From the NCBI GenBank assembly GCA_036502295.1, contig DASXYU010000063.1:1-52734 (forward strand): a stretch of DNA of 52,734 bases, written 5' to 3'. This DNA is from DASXYU01 sp036502295. Lineage in GTDB: Bacteria > Actinomycetota > Actinomycetes > Mycobacteriales > Jatrophihabitantaceae. The notes beneath the pieces were generated by a model. It was given only the letters and a program-made list of their open reading frames with translations. It made no database searches and was not told where the DNA came from. The translations under genes were made by a program, and so were the position numbers. Shown here piece by piece: positions 49,805-52,734 of the stretch (position 1 is its first letter; every line of letters begins with the position of its first letter).

Positions 49805-51226
49805 ATGACGACCCGGCACAACCATTGGATCAACGGTAAGGACGAGGCTCCTGCGGGCGGTGCGTACCTGTCGACGCTCATCCCGGCCACCCGGCAGTCC
49901 GGCGACGAGATCGCCCGCGGAAATGCCGAGGACGTGGAACGCGCGGTGGACGCCGCCGCGCAGGCATGGCGCGGCTGGGCGCGGCGCACGTCGGCCGAGC
50001 GTGGCGACGTCCTGCACGCGGTCGCGAACGCGATCGCTGCGCATTACGACGAGTTCGTCGAGTTGGAGCGCGCCGCCACCGGCAAGACCGATGCGCAGCT
50101 GAAGTTCGAGATCGACACCTCGATCGCCTACTTCCGCTATTACGCGGGGGTTGTGCGCACCTTCGGCGGGCGGACGATCGACGCCGGTGGCTCGACGCAC
50201 ACCTACACGCGGCTGGAGCCCTACGGGGTGGTGGCGATCATCACGCCGTGGAACCTGCCGCTGAACCAGTCGGCCCGCGCGGTGGCGCCGGCGCTGGCGG
50301 TGGGCAACGCGGTGATCCTCAAGCCGTCGGAGTTCACCTCGATCACCTCCGTCCTGTTGGGGCGGCTGGCGTCCGAGGCGGGTCTGCCCGACGGCGTCCT
50401 CTCGGTCGTCACCGGCACCGGTCCGGAGGTGGGCGCACCGCTGGTGGAGCACCCGGCCGTGCGGCGCATCGCCTTCACCGGCTCGGTGGCCACCGGCAAG
50501 CACCTCGCCACAGTGGCGGCGAACCGGCTCGTCCCGGCGACACTGGAGCTGGGCGGTAAGTCGCCGGTGATCGTCTTCGCCGACGCCGACATGGACCGCG
50601 CGGTCGCGGCAGCGGTGACCGGTATCCAGGCCAACTCGGGGCAGATCTGCTCGGCGACCACCCGGCTGCTCGTCGAGGCGTCGGTGCACGACGAGGTCGT
50701 GGCACGCGTGGTGGAGCGGGTGCGTGCCCTGCAGCCCGGACCGGACTTCGGACCGATCATCACTCAGGCGCAGTACGAGAAGGTGCTCGACTATTTCGAC
50801 TGGGCCAGCGGCGAGGGCATCACCCCGGCGATCGGTGGCGCGGCCTATGCCGACGGGCCGGGAGCGGCGGGACTCTTCGTGCAGCCGACCGTGTACGCCG
50901 GTGTCGCGCCGGACGGCAAGCTGGCCCAGGAGGAGATCTTCGGCCCCGTCCTCGTCACGATCCCGTTCACCGATGAGGACGACGCGGTGCGGATCGCCAA
51001 CAACACCGAGTACGGATTGGTCGGCTCGGTGTGGACGCGCGACGTTGCGCGGGGCATTCGGATCGCCGAGCAGGTCGACGCCGGACAGATCGGCGTGAAC
51101 GGCGGCGCATTGACTGTGGAGACGCCGTTCGGCGGCTACAAGAACTCCGGCTACGGACGCGAGAAGGGCGTCGAGGCGATGCATGACTACGCCCAGGTGA
51201 AGTCGGTAAGCATCTCCCTCACCTGA
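49805..51226 (+). CDS. aldehyde dehydrogenase family protein (2)
   Basis: A 473-residue aldehyde dehydrogenase. WNLPLNQSARAVAPALAVGNAVILKPSE (cofactor), ATLELGGKSPVIVFADADMD (Glu) and NSGQICSATTRLLVE (catalytic Cys) are intact, ending PFGGYKNSGYGREKGVEAMHDYAQVKSV. It is divergent from the CoA-transferase, and a long hairpin follows its stop. The cluster context suggests oxidation of an aldehyde to an acid that is then activated with CoA. Confidence 0.93.
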   Translation: MTTRHNHWINGKDEAPAGGAYLSTLIPATRQSGDEIARGNAEDVERAVDAAAQAWRGWARRTSAERGDVLHAVANAIAAHYDEFVELERAATGKTDAQLKFEIDTSIAYFRYYAGVVRTFGGRTIDAGGSTHTYTRLEPYGVVAIITPWNLPLNQSARAVAPALAVGNAVILKPSEFTSITSVLLGRLASEAGLPDGVLSVVTGTGPEVGAPLVEHPAVRRIAFTGSVATGKHLATVAANRLVPATLELGGKSPVIVFADADMDRAVAAAVTGIQANSGQICSATTRLLVEASVHDEVVARVVERVRALQPGPDFGPIITQAQYEKVLDYFDWASGEGITPAIGGAAYADGPGAAGLFVQPTVYAGVAPDGKLAQEEIFGPVLVTIPFTDEDDAVRIANNTEYGLVGSVWTRDVARGIRIAEQVDAGQIGVNGGALTVETPFGGYKNSGYGREKGVEAMHDYAQVKSVSISLT

Positions 51227-51232
51227 CCGCTC

Positions 51233-51284
51233 GCGCGTCCGTAACGCTCATTTTTCGCGAGCGAAATGAGCGTTACGGACGCGC
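51233..51284. terminator. 21-bp perfect inverted repeat, bidirectional terminator
   Basis: Arms 51233-51253 and 51264-51284 are perfectly complementary around a 10-base loop, with A/T runs at the loop. It lies between the convergent aldehyde dehydrogenase and GNAT genes. Confidence 0.75.
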
Positions 51285-51294
51285 CACCGGATGG

Positions 51295-51831
51295 CTAGCG
51301 GTCGGCCGCAGTGATCCGGTAGTAGACGTGCTGGCTCAGCGGGCTGTCGTCCGGAAGCCGCGGATGCGGCGCCGTGGTGACATGCCGCAGTCCGAGACGC
51401 AGCATCACTGCAATCGAGGGGCGATTGGCCACCGCCGTATGCGACCAGATCTCGGCAACGTCCAGTCGCTCGAATGCCACGTCGAGCGCGGCGCGGGCAG
51501 CCTCCGTCGCGAAGCCCTGATGCCATGCCGGCTGCGCCAGACGCCAGCCCACCTCGTAGAAGCCCTCCCCTGGACCGTTCTCCGGCATCGGATTCAGGCC
51601 GGTGAAGCCGAGGAACTCGCCGGTGTCGAGGCGCTCCAGCGCCCAGAGGCCAACGCCGTTGCGCTCCCACTTCTCCTCGTAGGAGTCGATGTCGGCGTCG
51701 CTCACCTCACGGCTGAGCGTCGATGGGAAGTAGCGCCGTGCCTCTGGGTCGGCGTTCAACGCGGCGAAGGGTTCCCGGTCGCTATCTCGCCAGCGGCGCA
51801 TCAGCAACCGATCGGTGCGAATCTCCACCAA
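51295..51831 (-). CDS. GNAT family N-acetyltransferase (RimJ/RimL-like)
   Basis: A 178-residue acetyltransferase. It opens EIRTDRLLMRRWRDSDREPFAALN as in RimJ/RimL-type enzymes, with GEFLGFTGLNPM and the acetyl-CoA-binding stretch VGWRLAQPAWHQGFATEAARAAL. Substrate may be a ribosomal protein N-terminus or a small amine; it cannot be read from sequence. Convergent with the aldehyde dehydrogenase gene. Confidence 0.9.
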   Translation of the reverse strand: MVEIRTDRLLMRRWRDSDREPFAALNADPEARRYFPSTLSREVSDADIDSYEEKWERNGVGLWALERLDTGEFLGFTGLNPMPENGPGEGFYEVGWRLAQPAWHQGFATEAARAALDVAFERLDVAEIWSHTAVANRPSIAVMLRLGLRHVTTAPHPRLPDDSPLSQHVYYRITAADR

Positions 51832-51880
51832 CCCACGGTAGAGCTATGCAATCGAGCCGCGTTTAGTGGAGTCTTTACAA

Positions 51881-52066
51881 ATGAGCATGCGATCAGCCCA
51901 AACGATGACGTCGCTCAGGCAGCAATTGGCTGAGGCGCGGCAGTACGTGTCGCGCTACGTCTCGCACTATGACCGGCTGCAGGTCATCCGCGACGGAATC
52001 GAACCAGGCACCACGCTCGCGCTGGAGATCGGCCCGCTCGACCGCCCCGTCCTCACCAGGTATTGA
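51881..52066 (+). pseudogene. N-terminal remnant of a SAM-dependent methyltransferase
   Basis: Only about 61 residues remain, ending at TLALEIGPLDRPVLTRY. The LEIGPLDRP segment looks like motif I (the SAM-binding loop) of class I methyltransferases, where a full protein would continue for another 150 or more residues. The frame stops exactly where it meets the TetR gene's 3' end. I read it as a deletion remnant, though a genuine short protein cannot be excluded. Confidence 0.55.
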
Positions 52067-52665
52067 GGAAGGGCGGCGTCTAGGACAGCCTGGACGGTGG
52101 TGCGGCAGGCGGCGGAGGCGCCGGTGCCGTTATCCATGCGCGCCGACAGCTGCGCGCCGTCGTAGAGCTGTTGCAGTTGACGGGCGAGCAGGTCGGCATC
52201 GGGCGCCTTCGCCTCGGTGGCGAACTCTCGGAAGAGATCGAGCAGCCAGCCGCGGTACTGATCGGCGACGTCGTAGGCGACGCTGCCAGGCTGGGACTCC
52301 GCGGTGGCGTTGGCGAAAGCGCAGCCACGAAAGTCCGGTTGCGCGAAGATCTGCTGTTGCGCCGTGAAGACCGCCAGGATCTTCTCGCGCGGGTCGGTGA
52401 CCCCTTCGAGGACGGCGGCCACGCGGGCCCTGAGGCGGTCGTGCCGCTGATCGAGGTAGGCGCGGACGAGTTCGTCCTTGCTGCCGTAGGTGTTGTAGAG
52501 CGAGGCCTTCGCGACTCCGGCCTTCTCGATGATCCGGTCGATACCGACTGTGTGGATGCCTTCGGCGTAGAAGAGTTCTGAGGCCGCGGCGAGCAGGCGC
52601 TCGCGTGCGGTGCCGCCGGCTTCTGCAGGCCCCTTCTCTGCGGGGCGCGTTGCTGTCTTCGCCAT
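51967..52665 (-). CDS. TetR family transcriptional regulator
   Basis: A 232-residue repressor. The HTH domain ERLLAAASELFYAEGIHTVGIDRIIEKAGVAKASLYNTYGSKDELV is canonical. The ligand domain includes FRGCAFANATAES, a subgroup hallmark. The protein should end soon after AVLDAALPQYLV; the last 25 or so residues are antisense to the methyltransferase remnant and appear to be a read-through tail acquired when that DNA was deleted. The operator pair at 52681-52725 lies just upstream, so it probably represses itself and the divergent gene beyond the window. Confidence 0.9.
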   Translation of the reverse strand: MAKTATRPAEKGPAEAGGTARERLLAAASELFYAEGIHTVGIDRIIEKAGVAKASLYNTYGSKDELVRAYLDQRHDRLRARVAAVLEGVTDPREKILAVFTAQQQIFAQPDFRGCAFANATAESQPGSVAYDVADQYRGWLLDLFREFATEAKAPDADLLARQLQQLYDGAQLSARMDNGTGASAACRTTVQAVLDAALPQYLVRTGRSSGPISSASVVPGSIPSRMTCSRS

Positions 52666-52669
52666 GCGC

Positions 52670-52699
52670 TTGACAATACCAGACAGGTCTGTCTAGTGT
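52670..52699 (+). promoter_or_regulatory. predicted promoter for a rightward gene outside the window
   Basis: TTGACA at 52670-52675, an 18-base spacer and TAGTGT at 52694-52699. The spacer contains the first TetR palindrome, so repressor binding would block the promoter. Confidence 0.5.
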
Positions 52700-52725
52700 G
52701 CGGTCACGAGCAGACAGACCTGTCT
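52681..52725. promoter_or_regulatory. paired TetR operators
   Basis: AGACAGGTCTGTCT at 52681-52694 and its exact reverse complement AGACAGACCTGTCT at 52712-52725, 31 bases apart. Each is a 6-bp inverted repeat with two-base centre, in the divergent promoter region of the TetR gene. Confidence 0.8.
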
Positions 52726-52734
52726 GTACGAATC

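Noticed and set aside
48608..51184. An 858-residue open frame on the minus strand
   Set aside because: Only 48608-49777 has CoA-transferase homology; the rest is antisense to an intact aldehyde dehydrogenase and Arg/His/Asp-rich as expected for shadow frames in GC-rich DNA.

Overview
The window is GC-rich bacterial chromosome, almost certainly from an actinobacterium. The left edge (asnB, adenosine-kinase-type PfkB, HesB/ErpA, DUF3043) follows the order of the Mycobacterium tuberculosis Rv2201-Rv2206 region. The cobalamin ECF operon matches the Streptomyces SCO2321-SCO2325 arrangement, and GTG starts with 4-base stop/start overlaps are common. I saw no tRNA, rRNA, phage genes, transposase or CRISPR array.

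Region 1 (1-3764) holds housekeeping genes: the end of asnB, adoK, erpA-like, DUF3043 and a coupled small ORF. Region 2 (3734-10745) is a five-gene minus-strand operon with every junction overlapping by four bases: a secreted alpha/alpha-barrel protein with Ig-like repeats, a membrane-anchored DUF4430-like protein, EcfT, a fused double EcfA ATPase and an EcfS component. A cobalamin riboswitch precedes it, and a hairpin covers the first ribosome binding site. The two surface proteins look like the two domains of vertebrate intrinsic factor/transcobalamin encoded separately. Region 3 (10827-15526) carries class Ia ribonucleotide reductase nrdA-nrdB under a second cobalamin riboswitch and a tandem NrdR-box pair, with a divergent, degenerate CobT-like gene. 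nrdA contains in-frame REP-like insertions.

Region 4 (15507-21960) has an AI-2E-family exporter, an FMN reductase, a PEBP protein, a molybdate/MoaD operon with no ATPase gene, and a large FAD dehydrogenase. Region 5 (21963-30706) appears to be a biuret/allophanate scavenging locus: GntR regulator, a BMP/nucleoside-type ABC transporter (ATPase, two permeases, lipoprotein), an isochorismatase-fold protein that has lost its catalytic triad, an intact biuret-hydrolase-like enzyme and allophanate hydrolase. Phased 12-bp repeats precede the lipoprotein gene, and a 33-bp tandem repeat lies between gntR and a divergent alpha/beta hydrolase.

Region 6 (31522-51226) starts with an MFS exporter and continues as acyl-CoA/aldehyde catabolism: MBL hydrolase, acyl-CoA dehydrogenase, two thiolases, acyl-CoA synthetase, two CoA-transferases, two crotonases, three SDRs (one broken), quinone-oxidoreductase-like protein, APH-family kinase and two aldehyde dehydrogenases. 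The right edge has a GNAT acetyltransferase, a methyltransferase remnant and a TetR repressor with a pair of palindromic operators next to a promoter for a gene beyond the window. Several convergent gene ends carry long near-perfect inverted repeats.
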